DNA from: CAADGL01 sp964643885
GTDB lineage: Bacteria; Planctomycetota; Phycisphaerae; UBA1845; Fen-1342
Length of the DNA: 64,000 bases
Assembly (NCBI GenBank): GCA_964643885.1
Contig: CAZXUI010000005.1
Location: forward strand, 1 to 64,000
Direction: 5' to 3'
Below the pieces are notes generated by a model. That model saw only the letters and a program-made list of their open reading frames with translations, was not told the origin of the DNA and did no database searches. Position 1 is the first letter of the stretch. Every line of letters starts with the position of its first letter. Positions 43,880 through 54,034 of this stretch are shown here, piece after piece. The translations under genes and the position numbers were made by a program.

Positions 43880-45345
43880 CGGTCTCCGACCTGCCCGGGA
43901 AGCAGACGCCGCAGCGTCAGCCGCACCGCACGCCGCGTCGTCGGCCGCAGCTTGACGCGCTCGTCGATTCGCAGCGGCATCACCCAGACCGGGCCCTGCT
44001 GATCGCAAAGCACGCCGGTGCGGGCCCGCAGGGCAGGGTCGAGCTTCTCGTCGCTCAAAAAGTCGCTCAGGCTCTTCGTCCCCGGCGCGCCCAGCGGCCA
44101 GAAACGGTCGCCGTCGCGCCGCCCGCGCACCAGCAGCGGCAGATGCAGCGACCCCAGGTCTAGCCACTCCTCGTAGGGGTTGTGATGCCGCCGGATCTCC
44201 TCGATCTTCCCGTTCGTGATCTCCTGGATCTCCGTGTGCAGCTCGGCCGCCAGGATCGGCAATTCCGTCACGCCCGGGCAGGTCACCACCACGGGCACCA
44301 GCTCCGGCGGGCTCTCCGGTTCGGTCAGCGGCCCGAATTCCAGCTTCTCGTACCGCTTGCGCGCCACGACCGATCCCGGCAGGTGCACTTCCTTGCCGCT
44401 GCCCGGGTCCGCGGCCAGGCGCAGCACCGCTTCGATGTGCGAAAAGCCCAGGTCCTGCTCTCCGCCGATCACGATCGATACGGCCCGCCGGATCACCTCC
44501 GCCTGAATCAGCTTCTGCTTGCTCAGCAGCGCCCGCGTATTGAGCACCAGGTGCCCGGGCCGCTCGGAGACCACCAGGGAATCAAAAGTCCGCGCCGCCG
44601 CGTCTTCGAGGTAGTTGCCGAGCCAGCGGGCCTGCTCCGCCAGCCGCAGCAGCGCTTCGTCGATATTCGGGTTCAGCTCCCTGCGCAGCAGCGGCATGAT
44701 CTGGTTGCGGAGCTTGCCGCGCGTGAACTCGGTCGACAGGTTCGTCGTGTCCGTGCGCGTCTCCAGCCCGCGCAGCTTGCAGAGCATCTCGATCGTCGAG
44801 CGGCGATGTCCCAGAAGCGGACGCACCAGGTGAATGCGGCTGCCGGGTTGAATCGGCCGGACCGCCCGCATTCCCGCCAGTCCCCGCAGCCCGGTGCCGC
44901 GGCAGATTCGATGCAGCACCGTCTCGGCGTCGTCGTCCGCGTGATGCGCGATCGCCACGAACTCGCTGCCCGTTCGCAGCGCGACGCGCTCGAGAAAGGC
45001 GTAGCGTTGCAGCCGCGCGACCTCTTCCGTCGAGCCGCCCTCGTCGCGCACCTGCGCCCGGACATCCCCGCGCTCTTCCTGGAATGGAATACGCAGCCGC
45101 TCGGCCGTGCGGCGCACCAGCACCGCGTCCGCGTCCGCCTCGTCGCCGCGCAGTCCGTGATGAAAGTGCCCGATGTGCAGCCCCCAGCTCAGCTCCCTGC
45201 GCTGGTTCAGCTCCACCATCGCATGCAGCAGCAGCATCGAGTCGGGTCCGCCCGAGACGCCGAGAATCCAGCGGGCGTGCGGCGTGAGCAGACCGTTGGC
45301 GTCCAGCCAGCCGCCGAGCTGGTCGATGAACGTGTCCCAGTTCAA
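43876..45345 (-). CDS. tilS: tRNA(Ile)-lysidine synthetase
   Basis: 489 aa. The PP-loop SGGPDS is at residues 31-36 and is followed by GHFHHGLRGDEADADA and AIAHHADDDAETVLHRICRGTGLRGLAGM, the TilS-specific segment. C-terminal TilS domains follow, including VRGRRDGDRFWPLGAPGTKSLSDFLSDEKL. It converts cytidine 34 of tRNA-Ile2 to lysidine in the cytoplasm and is normally essential. The start ATG at 45345 is the first in the frame. The 159 bp upstream up to the diguanylate cyclase stop contain no gene. Confidence 0.95.
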   Translation of the reverse strand: MNWDTFIDQLGGWLDANGLLTPHARWILGVSGGPDSMLLLHAMVELNQRRELSWGLHIGHFHHGLRGDEADADAVLVRRTAERLRIPFQEERGDVRAQVRDEGGSTEEVARLQRYAFLERVALRTGSEFVAIAHHADDDAETVLHRICRGTGLRGLAGMRAVRPIQPGSRIHLVRPLLGHRRSTIEMLCKLRGLETRTDTTNLSTEFTRGKLRNQIMPLLRRELNPNIDEALLRLAEQARWLGNYLEDAAARTFDSLVVSERPGHLVLNTRALLSKQKLIQAEVIRRAVSIVIGGEQDLGFSHIEAVLRLAADPGSGKEVHLPGSVVARKRYEKLEFGPLTEPESPPELVPVVVTCPGVTELPILAAELHTEIQEITNGKIEEIRRHHNPYEEWLDLGSLHLPLLVRGRRDGDRFWPLGAPGTKSLSDFLSDEKLDPALRARTGVLCDQQGPVWVMPLRIDERVKLRPTTRRAVRLTLRRLLPGQVGDR

Positions 45346-45504
45346 GGGCGACTCCGTTCTCCGTGGCCGTCGCCAGTCGGCCCGCGGGGTCCGCCCGGCG
45401 GAATGCGGGCGGCAGATTCAGCGTCGAGACAGTATAGACCGCCCGGGAAACGTACGTAAAGGCTTTTGTGATAGGGACCTGCGAACGGATCGATGGTCGT
45501 GCGG

Positions 45505-46869
45505 CTACGCCGGGCCGCGGCTTGCCGGCCCCTCGGCCGACGCCAGGCGCGCCCGGCCGCCGTGCTTGGCTGCGTACATCGCCTGGTCCGCCGCCTCGAG
45601 CAGCCGCTCCGCGTTCCACCCCGGTTTCCACTCGGCCACGCCGATGCTCGCGGTGGCCCGGAGCGTGACTCGCCGGAATGACACCGGCTCATCGCAGATG
45701 CTCCGCAACACGCGCTCCGCCACGAGCTGCGCGCCCACGGCGTTCGTCGCCGGCAGGATCACCACGAACTCGTCGCCGCCGGAGCGCGCCGCCGAGTCGA
45801 TCTGCCGCAGCCCGCGGCGAATGCGACCCGCCACGTGCCGCAGCAGGGCGTCGCCTGCCAGGTGGCCGTGTCGGTCGTTGACTCCCTTCAGCCCGTCCAG
45901 GTCCAGCATGAACAGCGACAGGGGGGCACCGAACCGCTCCGCGCGCAGCACTTCGCGGTCCAGCGTCTCGATCAGCCAGCGGTAATTGAACAGGCCCGTC
46001 AGTTCATCGACGCGCGCTTCGAGCCGCGCGACTTCGTGCTCGCAGGCGTACCGCAACCCGCGCGCCACGAACGCGAACACCGCCTCCAGGATCGCCCGCG
46101 GCGGCCGCGGCGCGCCCGTCCTGGCGCTCAGGTTCAACACGCCGATCAGCCGCCCTGCGCACATCAGCGGCGCGATCAGGAAGCTCGAATCGGCGTACAT
46201 CCGCTCGTCGCTGGGCTGCTCGACGCCCAGCCGCTTGCGCGCCGCCGGCGCCTCGTCGCTCTCCAGCCACTTGCCGTCCCGCGCGACCGCCGCCATCAGG
46301 TGCTGCCGGCTCGACAGCGAAACCGCCAGGTCGATCGGCCGCGTGCAGCTTGACGTCGCCAGCGACAGAATCGCCTGCGCCTCGTCCAGCAGGAACAGCG
46401 ACGCCTCGCGAAAGCCGAGCAGTTGCGGGAGCGCCCCCACGATCCGCTGCGAGAGGTCGCGCAGCTCAAGCACGTGAAAATCCGCCAGCCAGCTCGGAAT
46501 CGTCCCCGCATCCGCGCCGCCGGACGCGCCGGCCCGCGTCGGCGCGGCCGGCCGAACCGTCGACCACAGCATCGCCGCCGTGCCGCTCTCGCAGGGTTTG
46601 CGGATCAGCAGTCCCGCCGGCAGCCCGATGGTGGGCTCCGGCATCTTTGAATAGAAATACACGCCGTTGCGGCTCGCCGCCTCGACCGGCGGCGCGCTCA
46701 GGCCGTCCAGGTCCAGCCAGCGATGACGGCAGGGGGGCAGGGGGCGGGTGGCCGCCTCGGCCGGCGACATCGTCACCAGACTCGCGTGCTGCGGACAATG
46801 CCGCTCCAGCACGCGGGCGAGTCCCGCGTCCTGACTGATGAGCAATACGTCTGCCGTTTTATCAGACAT
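45505..46869 (-). CDS. GAF-GGDEF diguanylate cyclase
   Basis: 454 aa. Residues about 1-120 are a receiver-like but atypical region (VLLISQDAGLARVLERH, no clear phospho-Asp). Residues about 130-275 look like a GAF sensor domain (LLGFREASLFLLDEAQAIL, FLIAPLMCAGRLIGVLNLS). The C-terminal cyclase domain has DELTGLFNYR, DLDGLKGVNDRHGH and the intact active site GGDEF at 364-368. It also has the RxxD inhibitory site (RQID) five residues before it, so feedback inhibition by c-di-GMP is expected. It should make c-di-GMP from GTP and fits a motility/sessility switch next to the flagellar genes, though it is divergent from them. Confidence 0.9.
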   Translation of the reverse strand: MSDKTADVLLISQDAGLARVLERHCPQHASLVTMSPAEAATRPLPPCRHRWLDLDGLSAPPVEAASRNGVYFYSKMPEPTIGLPAGLLIRKPCESGTAAMLWSTVRPAAPTRAGASGGADAGTIPSWLADFHVLELRDLSQRIVGALPQLLGFREASLFLLDEAQAILSLATSSCTRPIDLAVSLSSRQHLMAAVARDGKWLESDEAPAARKRLGVEQPSDERMYADSSFLIAPLMCAGRLIGVLNLSARTGAPRPPRAILEAVFAFVARGLRYACEHEVARLEARVDELTGLFNYRWLIETLDREVLRAERFGAPLSLFMLDLDGLKGVNDRHGHLAGDALLRHVAGRIRRGLRQIDSAARSGGDEFVVILPATNAVGAQLVAERVLRSICDEPVSFRRVTLRATASIGVAEWKPGWNAERLLEAADQAMYAAKHGGRARLASAEGPASRGPA

Positions 46870-47085
46870 TCGGTGTGCTGGTCCAGGTTTCGTATCTCGC
46901 TGGATTCTATCGGCTTACGCGACGCCTCTCCTCCGGCCCATTACGAGCGCACGACCTGCCCGGTTCGGGCGGGAATTGCGTGAGCCGACGCCGCAGACTC
47001 TTCCGATAGAGAACGAAGGTTGCGCGTCGCACCTCGCGCCGCGCACGCTCGGCACGGATGCACCCTCGCGCTCAGGACGAGCCGC

Positions 47086-49482
47086 ATGGCACGATTCAGA
47101 ACACTCGTCGCTCTTCTCGCCGGCCGGTGGCAGGTCCCTGTCGCCGTGCTCGCGCTCGTGGCGGCCGTGTTCGCCGTCCAGCGGCTTCGCCCCGCGGTGC
47201 TCGACCTCGACTTTCCTGTCTTCGTCGCGGACATCCAGTCGCTGCTGGCCGCCGGCGCGTTCCGCGATGCGGCCGACTCGACGGCGAACCTGCTGGAGAT
47301 GCGGCCGCCCTTGCCGCCGCCGCAGCGAGCGGAGCTGCACGAGCTGCTGGCCGAGATCGTCTACCGGCAGGAATCGCTCCGCGCCACGCCCATCAGCGAC
47401 AACGTACAGCTCATCCTGACGCATCAGCAGAAGGCGATCGAGCTCGGCCGCGTGGCGGGTCCGGCCGGCCAACTCCGCCTCGCGCGGGCGCACGAATGGC
47501 TCGGCCACGTGCCGGAGGCCATTTCCGGGTATCGCAAGGTGCTGGAGCAGGCGGTCCACGCCGACGAGCGGCGCGTCTGCCTTCAGGCTCTCGTCTCCCT
47601 GCTGGAGGGCCGCTCCAATGCGGCCGCCGAGCGGCACGAGCTGATCGAACGCCTTCTCGCCGAGCAGGGCGTCTCGCCGGCCTACGTGTGGTGGGGCGTG
47701 CAGCGGGCGATGCAGGAGGCATTCGACCGTGGCGATCTCAAACACGCTCGCGATGTCTACGAGCGCTATGAGTCGCAGTTCAAGCGCTCCGATCTGATCG
47801 GCTATCACGATTATCTGCACGCCTGGCTGCTGATTCACGAAGGGCGGTATCTCGAAGCCCAGCCCATCGTCGACGGCATCGACCAGTGGCTCGCCGGCCA
47901 GTTCACGACCGGAACGACGATGGCGCAGGCGGGCTTTCTGCCGGTGCTCAACCGCGTCCTGCGCGGCCGGATTCACCTGGTTGAGCTCCGGCCGCAATCC
48001 GCCCTGTCCGCGTTCGACGAGGCCCTGGCGCTCGAAGGGCCTGGCGACGCGTACGTCTCGGCGGTGGTGGGGCGGTCTGAGGCGCTGGCCATGCTCGAGC
48101 GTCACGAGGCCGCCCGCGAGGGTGTGCTAGCGGCCGCCGCCGCGTTGCGGGCCCGCGGATCGGGCATGGCGCCTGCGTTGGCGCGCCTCGGCCGCTCGAT
48201 GGAGCGGCTGCACGAGAAGCGCAGCGAGGCCGGCGATTATCGCAACGCGGTCGGCTACTTGCAGCTCGCCGTAGACCTGGCCCCCCGCGACGAGCTCGAG
48301 ACGCTCCGCAAGCTGAGCGAGCGGCTGGCGGAGGTGGCCGTTCTGGCCGCCACGAGCACGCATGACGGTGACGAGACCGTGCGCATGCGGACGCTCGCCG
48401 GCGACCACTTCGAGCGCGCCTCGACGATGGTTCAGTTCGACGTCTCGCGCGAAGCCGACCTGCTCTGGGCCGCGGCCGAGCAGTATGACCTGGCCGGCCG
48501 CATCGGCGACGCCCGCCGCGTGCTGCTGCGCTACGTCTCGCTCCGCAGCGACGACCCGCGCCGCCCGCGGGCGATGCTGCAACTGGCCCAGACGTATGCG
48601 GCCGACGGCATGCTGAGCGACGCGCTGGCGCAGTATGAGAAGATCATCCGGGAGTTCCCCAAGCTCGAAGAAGGCGCCCGCGCGACGCTGCTGCGGGCCC
48701 AGACGCTGCTCACGATCAGCGCCGAGGGCGCCGCCGAGGCGGAGCGCTCGCTGCTGGCGCTGCTCGAAGGAGAGATCGCGCCGGATGCACCGGTCTTCCG
48801 GGCCGCGCTCCACTCGCTCGGTGAGCTGCTCTACGAGCAGGGCCGCTTCGCGCTGGCGATCCGCCGGCTGGAGGACTTCCTGACTCTCTATCCGCAGGAC
48901 GACGAGCGGGCGCGTATACTTTTTCTGCTGGCCAACGCCTATCGCCAGGCGGCCTACGAGCTGCGCGACGATCCACCCGCGGACGTGCCGCTCAGCGCAG
49001 CGCTCGACGAGAGCCAGCGCCGCTTCGCGCACGCCTCCGAGCTCTTCGGCCAGCTTCTGGCCGAGATCACGCCGGCCACTCAGCCGGAGTCGACGCCCGC
49101 CGCGCCGCCTGCGGCGCTCGACCCGCAAACCGCCCTTTACGAGCGGCTCGCGCTCTTCTACCGCGGCGACTGCCTCTACGAGCTGAACGACAACGATTCG
49201 CTGCGCGAGGCGCTGGCGACCTATCGCCAGGCCGCCGCCCGCTACCAGCGCGAGCCGGCCAGCCTCGTCGCCCAGGTGCAGATCGCCAACATCTACCTGC
49301 GGATGGGGCGCGTCACGGAAGCGGCCCGCGCGATCGAGAACGCCCGCTGGCTTCTGCGGGCCATCCCGCCGGCCGGATTCGACGAATCACCCAGCGGCCA
49401 GGATGCCGCGGATTGGGACGGTTACCTGTCGGCCCTGGCCGGCTCGCGGCTCTTCCGCGACGTGTTCGCAGACGCGCAGTGA
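47086..49482 (+). CDS. membrane-anchored TPR protein preceding the flagellar genes
   Basis: 798 aa. One N-terminal transmembrane helix (about residues 16-33), the rest a large periplasmic alpha-solenoid with many TPR-like repeats (for example LRLARAHEWLGHVPEAISGY, ELLYEQGRFALAIRRLEDFL, LALFYRGDCLYELNDNDSLR, VQIANIYLRMGRVTEAARAI). The ATG at 47086 has AGGACGAG just before it; the frame is open from 47020. It is 30 bp from the FlgN-like gene on the same strand, so it may be the first gene of the flagellar transcript. A role in flagellar assembly or cell-envelope scaffolding is possible but not shown. Confidence 0.7.
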   Translation: MARFRTLVALLAGRWQVPVAVLALVAAVFAVQRLRPAVLDLDFPVFVADIQSLLAAGAFRDAADSTANLLEMRPPLPPPQRAELHELLAEIVYRQESLRATPISDNVQLILTHQQKAIELGRVAGPAGQLRLARAHEWLGHVPEAISGYRKVLEQAVHADERRVCLQALVSLLEGRSNAAAERHELIERLLAEQGVSPAYVWWGVQRAMQEAFDRGDLKHARDVYERYESQFKRSDLIGYHDYLHAWLLIHEGRYLEAQPIVDGIDQWLAGQFTTGTTMAQAGFLPVLNRVLRGRIHLVELRPQSALSAFDEALALEGPGDAYVSAVVGRSEALAMLERHEAAREGVLAAAAALRARGSGMAPALARLGRSMERLHEKRSEAGDYRNAVGYLQLAVDLAPRDELETLRKLSERLAEVAVLAATSTHDGDETVRMRTLAGDHFERASTMVQFDVSREADLLWAAAEQYDLAGRIGDARRVLLRYVSLRSDDPRRPRAMLQLAQTYAADGMLSDALAQYEKIIREFPKLEEGARATLLRAQTLLTISAEGAAEAERSLLALLEGEIAPDAPVFRAALHSLGELLYEQGRFALAIRRLEDFLTLYPQDDERARILFLLANAYRQAAYELRDDPPADVPLSAALDESQRRFAHASELFGQLLAEITPATQPESTPAAPPAALDPQTALYERLALFYRGDCLYELNDNDSLREALATYRQAAARYQREPASLVAQVQIANIYLRMGRVTEAARAIENARWLLRAIPPAGFDESPSGQDAADWDGYLSALAGSRLFRDVFADAQ

Positions 49483-49512
49483 TTGCCGCGCACGGCACCG
49501 AGGAGAAACGAC

Positions 49513-49980
49513 GTGGGAAACCAAACCGCCTGGTTCAGCCCGACCCACCTGGTCCGGCTCCTCACCGAGCAGCGCGACGTCTACAACCAGCTCGAATCGC
49601 TCAGCCACCGCCAGCGGACCATGATCTCGGGCGACCGGCCGGAGGCTCTGCTCAACATCCTCTCCGAGCGGCAGAAGCTCGTGCAGCAGCTCGCCCAGCT
49701 TAACAATCAGCTCGCACCTTTCCGCCGCGACTGGGACGCCCTGTTCGATCAGTTGCCCGACCCGGTCCGCGCGCAGGTCGGCGAGCTGCTCGACCAGATC
49801 AACGCTATGCTCCGCAGCATTCTGCGCAGCGACCAGGAAGACAGCGCACTGCTGAGCGCCCGCAAACAGTCGGTGGCCCAGAGCCTCGAGAGATTCTCCG
49901 GCGGGGCCGCCGCCCACAACGCCTATTCGCGCGGCAACTCGGCCGGCAGCAGCCCGGGTTCCGCGGATCTGAGCGGCTAG
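49513..49980 (+). CDS. flgN: FlgN-like flagellar export chaperone
   Basis: 155 aa, cytoplasmic, almost entirely helical coiled coil. The N-terminal part LLTEQRDVYNQLESLSHRQR and the central LLNILSERQKLVQQLAQLNN follow the FlgN heptad pattern, and the Ser/Gly-rich tail is disordered. FlgN escorts the hook-filament junction proteins FlgK and FlgL, genes not seen in this window. The GTG at 49513 has AGGAG at 49501-49505; the frame is open from 49483. The assignment rests on size, helical pattern and flagellar context, since FlgN is poorly conserved. Confidence 0.65.
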   Translation: MGNQTAWFSPTHLVRLLTEQRDVYNQLESLSHRQRTMISGDRPEALLNILSERQKLVQQLAQLNNQLAPFRRDWDALFDQLPDPVRAQVGELLDQINAMLRSILRSDQEDSALLSARKQSVAQSLERFSGGAAAHNAYSRGNSAGSSPGSADLSG

Positions 49981-50020
49981 GACCGGCATAGTGAGATCGA
50001 ACGTGAGCCTGGAGACTTTG

Positions 50021-50911
50021 ATGACAGCAACCCCACAGCCCGACAGCCGCGGCGACGGACAGGCCGTCGACATCGGGCAGGTGCTGCGCGAGTACATGGA
50101 CGTCACGCGGCGGCTCCAGTGCACGCACGAGACGCTGCAGCGCGAAGTGCTGCGCCTGAGGCACGAGCTGGAGAGCAAGGACCGCGAGCTGGAGCTGCGC
50201 CGCCGGCTCGCCTCGCTCGGCGAGCTTGCGGCCGGCGTCGCGCACGAAGTCCGCAACCCGCTCGGCGCCATCCAGCTCTACAGCGGCCTGCTGCGAAGCG
50301 AATGCAGGCAGCTCGCCCCGGCCCAGAAGCTGCTCGACAAGATCGAGGCCGGCATCCGCGCGATCGACGACGTGGTTCAGGACACGCTCGCGCTGGCTCC
50401 GCGGCCGTGCCGGCTCGAACGCCGGCCGCTGGCCGAAATCGTCCAGCGGGCCGCCGATTTCTGCCTCAACGTCTTCCACCGCCGGGGCGTGACGCTCGAC
50501 GTCGAGCTCTCGCCGCCCGAGCTCCAGGTCGTGGCCGACACCGAGGCGATGGCCCGTGTGCTCGTGAACCTGCTGGCCAACGCGGCCGAGGTGGCCCGGG
50601 CCGGCACGATTGTGCGACTTCGGGCCTGCGGCGACGAGGCGGGCAACACGCGGATTTCAGTGCTCGACGAGGGCCCGGGCCTGCCGCCCGAGGTGCTCGA
50701 TCGAGTCTTCGATCCCTTCTTTACCACGAAGGAACACGGAACCGGCCTCGGTCTGACGATCGCGCATCGTCTGGTCGAGGCCCATGGCGGCGAACTGACG
50801 GCCCGCAACCGGACCGGTCAGGGCGCGGAATTCATCATCACCATTCCGAGCGGCGCAGACCGACACAGCAGCGAAACAGGCCAGGCGGCCGGCTGCTGCG
50901 ACGCCGCGTAG
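50021..50911 (+). CDS. NtrB/FlgS-like cytoplasmic histidine kinase
   Basis: 296 aa with no membrane helix. An N-terminal coiled coil (about residues 20-62) leads into the H box LASLGELAAGVAHEVRNPLG with phospho-acceptor H75. The N box reads LLANAAEVA, and the G1 box (SVLDEGPGLP), F box (VFDPFFTTKEHGTG) and G2 box (GLGLTIAHRL) follow. This is the NtrB/AtoS type that partners sigma-54 activators. The ATG at 50021 is preceded by GGAG at 50011-50014; a GTG at 49991 is in frame upstream. The next gene, 15 bp downstream, is the NtrC-type regulator, so the pair resembles FlgS-FlgR. Confidence 0.85.
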   Translation: MTATPQPDSRGDGQAVDIGQVLREYMDVTRRLQCTHETLQREVLRLRHELESKDRELELRRRLASLGELAAGVAHEVRNPLGAIQLYSGLLRSECRQLAPAQKLLDKIEAGIRAIDDVVQDTLALAPRPCRLERRPLAEIVQRAADFCLNVFHRRGVTLDVELSPPELQVVADTEAMARVLVNLLANAAEVARAGTIVRLRACGDEAGNTRISVLDEGPGLPPEVLDRVFDPFFTTKEHGTGLGLTIAHRLVEAHGGELTARNRTGQGAEFIITIPSGADRHSSETGQAAGCCDAA

Positions 50912-50926
50912 AACGAGGGACTCGCG

Positions 50927-52363
<1,437 letters not shown>

Positions 52364-52504
52364 CCGGCACGCAACCCGCGGCCGCAGCGTGACTTACGGT
52401 CGTGTGGCCGGTTCGCGGATCGCGCTGGGGCCGGTTGCCGGCGGGCGGAGCACGACCGCGGGCGGTGCTCCGCCGGCCGGAGTGAGCAGGGCCGGCGGCC
52501 GTCG

Positions 52505-52520
52505 CGGCACGTGATGTGCT
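52505..52520 (+). promoter_or_regulatory. candidate sigma-54 (-24/-12) promoter of the flgB operon
   Basis: CGGCACGTGATGTGCT against the consensus TGGCAC-N5-TTGCW: GG at 52506-52507 and GC at 52518-52519 with exactly ten bases between. The -24 block keeps GGCAC, and the -12 block reads GTGC. Transcription would begin near 52531, about 40 bp before flgB. The rest of the 52364-52504 gap could hold activator sites. Confidence 0.6.
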
Positions 52521-52571
52521 CGGAAAACCGGGTCCGTGAGGCCGGGTTCGCAAGACAGGTGAGACTGGCGT

Positions 52572-53009
52572 ATGTGGATCGATCGACTGCTCAGCTCGCG
52601 TCCGCGGCACGCTCTCGAGCTGACTGCGCGCTTCGCCGAGGCCCGGCATCAGGTGCTGGCGGAGAACGTCGCCAACATCGACACGCCGGACTATCAGACC
52701 CGGCGGCTCGACGGGCGCGAGTTCCAGCAAACGCTGCGCAAGGCGATCGACGAGGCCCGCAGCGCCAACAAATCGCGGCTGGAGCTCCGCGGCAGCCGGC
52801 AGGTAAGTACGGATTCGGCCGGCCGGCTCGTCGCGCAGCCGCAGACGGAGCCCGCCGCGAACGTGCTCTTCCACGACGGCACGAACGCGCGGCTCGAAGA
52901 ATTGATGACGCAGGTGAGCGAGAACGCTCTCACGTATCAGTTCGCGCTGGCGCGGCTGAAGTCGAGTTTCGACGGATTGAAGACGGCGATTAGAGGCAGG
53001 TTGTCATGA
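52572..53009 (+). CDS. flgB: flagellar basal-body rod protein FlgB
   Basis: 145 aa. The family motif LAENVANIDTPDYQTRRLDG is at about residues 31-50 and REFQQTL follows. A middle variable loop and the C-terminal coiled-coil helix (LEELMTQVSENALTYQFALA) complete the rod-protein layout. FlgB forms the proximal rod in the periplasm, exported by the flagellar type III apparatus without a signal peptide. AGGTGAG lies before the ATG. It is the first structural gene after the candidate sigma-54 promoter, and its stop overlaps the ATG of flgC. Confidence 0.94.
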   Translation: MWIDRLLSSRPRHALELTARFAEARHQVLAENVANIDTPDYQTRRLDGREFQQTLRKAIDEARSANKSRLELRGSRQVSTDSAGRLVAQPQTEPAANVLFHDGTNARLEELMTQVSENALTYQFALARLKSSFDGLKTAIRGRLS

Positions 53010-53416
53010 TCGGTGCATTGGATATCAGCGGCTCGGCCCTGACGGCGCAGCGGACGCGGCTCGACATTCTGGCGGGCAACATCGCCAACGCCTTCACGAC
53101 CGGGCAGGACGACGGCACGATCGACCCGTTCCGGCGGCGGATCGTGACGTTCGAGTCCGGCCGCAGTGACGGCGGGCCGGGTGTGCGCGTGGCGGAGGTC
53201 CGCGAAGATCCCTCCGAGCCGCGTCTGGTGTGGGATCCCGGCCATCCGCACGCCCTGCGCGAGGGCCCGCGGGCCGGCTACGTTCAATATCCGAACGTCA
53301 ACCTTTCGATGGAATACATAGACGCGCTGGAGGCGACCCGCGCCTACGAGGCCAACCTGGCGATGATGAATCTCAGCCGCGACATGATCCGGCAGGCGAT
53401 CCAGGTGCTGGCGTAG
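53006..53416 (+). CDS. flgC: flagellar basal-body rod protein FlgC
   Basis: 136 aa. The N-terminal rod helix ALDISGSALTAQRTRLDILA is followed by GNIANAFTT. FlgC usually has NIANANTTRT here, so the motif is slightly altered. The C-terminal segment YVQYPNVNLSMEYIDALEAT, then RAYEANLAMMNLSRDM, is highly typical. It is a proximal rod component. The ATG lies inside the stop of flgB (4-nt overlap). Confidence 0.94.
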   Translation: MIGALDISGSALTAQRTRLDILAGNIANAFTTGQDDGTIDPFRRRIVTFESGRSDGGPGVRVAEVREDPSEPRLVWDPGHPHALREGPRAGYVQYPNVNLSMEYIDALEATRAYEANLAMMNLSRDMIRQAIQVLA

Positions 53417-53428
53417 GCGGATGAGCTC

Positions 53429-53512
53429 AGCGAGTGAACAATAGCGAGTGAAGAGCAGCGAGTGAAGAATAGCGAGTGAAGAGGAGCGAGTGAGGAGTAG
53501 CGAGTGAAGGAT
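53429..53512 (+). repeat. 14-nt tandem array, six units, between flgC and fliE
   Basis: Six 14-nt units (53429-53512) each begin AGCGAGTGA and continue ACAAT, AGAGC, AGAAT and similar. It starts 12 bp after the flgC stop and sits inside the flagellar operon. Immediately downstream (about 53537-53567) a pyrimidine-rich segment reads like an inverted relative (CGCTACTCTTAACTCTG). No gene is present between 53417 and 53624. Confidence 0.85.
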
Positions 53513-53624
53513 GATCGGCGCGGGGCGCGGCCTGAATTCGCTACTCTTAACTCTGCACTCTGAACCGGCGCGTGGCGGGCGCAGAATCCCGCCCCGCCGT
53601 TAGCGTGTTGGGAACAGGCGAACC

Positions 53625-53939
53625 ATGAGCGATCCGCTAACGATCCGTACGGCGAACCCCGTTGCGGCGCCCGGCGTGGCCGGCCCCGCCGCACCGCCGT
53701 CAAAGACTGCCTCCGGGGGCGATGACTTCGCCGGCATGCTGCGCGAGCAGCTCGAGCAGGTCAGCCGGATGCAAACCGAAGCGGACGACAGCTTGCAGAA
53801 GCTGCTCACCGGCCAGTCACAGAACGTCACCGACGTCTTCGTTGCCGCCCGCAAGGCGGACGTGGCCTTCAGCCTGTTGATGGAAATCCGCAACAAGCTC
53901 GTCGACGCCTACCAGGAATTGCAGAACCTGCGCGTCTGA
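53625..53939 (+). CDS. fliE: flagellar hook-basal body protein FliE
   Basis: 104 aa. An N-terminal Ala/Pro-rich region is followed by the FliE helix: FAGMLREQLEQVSRMQTEAD, then LLTGQSQNVTDVFVAARKAD, and AFSLLMEIRNKLVDAYQEL at the end. FliE links the MS ring to the rod. Size and motifs are standard. ATG at 53625 follows GGGAACAGGCGAACC. It is separated from flgC by the 14-nt repeat array and from fliF by 95 bp without a recognisable element. Confidence 0.92.
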   Translation: MSDPLTIRTANPVAAPGVAGPAAPPSKTASGGDDFAGMLREQLEQVSRMQTEADDSLQKLLTGQSQNVTDVFVAARKADVAFSLLMEIRNKLVDAYQELQNLRV

Positions 53940-54034
53940 CGCGATAGGGCAGGGCGATCGAGCGGGCGAATTCGTCCGCCGGCAGCGCGGCACGGACGCC
54001 GCCAGCCCGCCTCGGCCTTCGGGAGCAGCCACGG

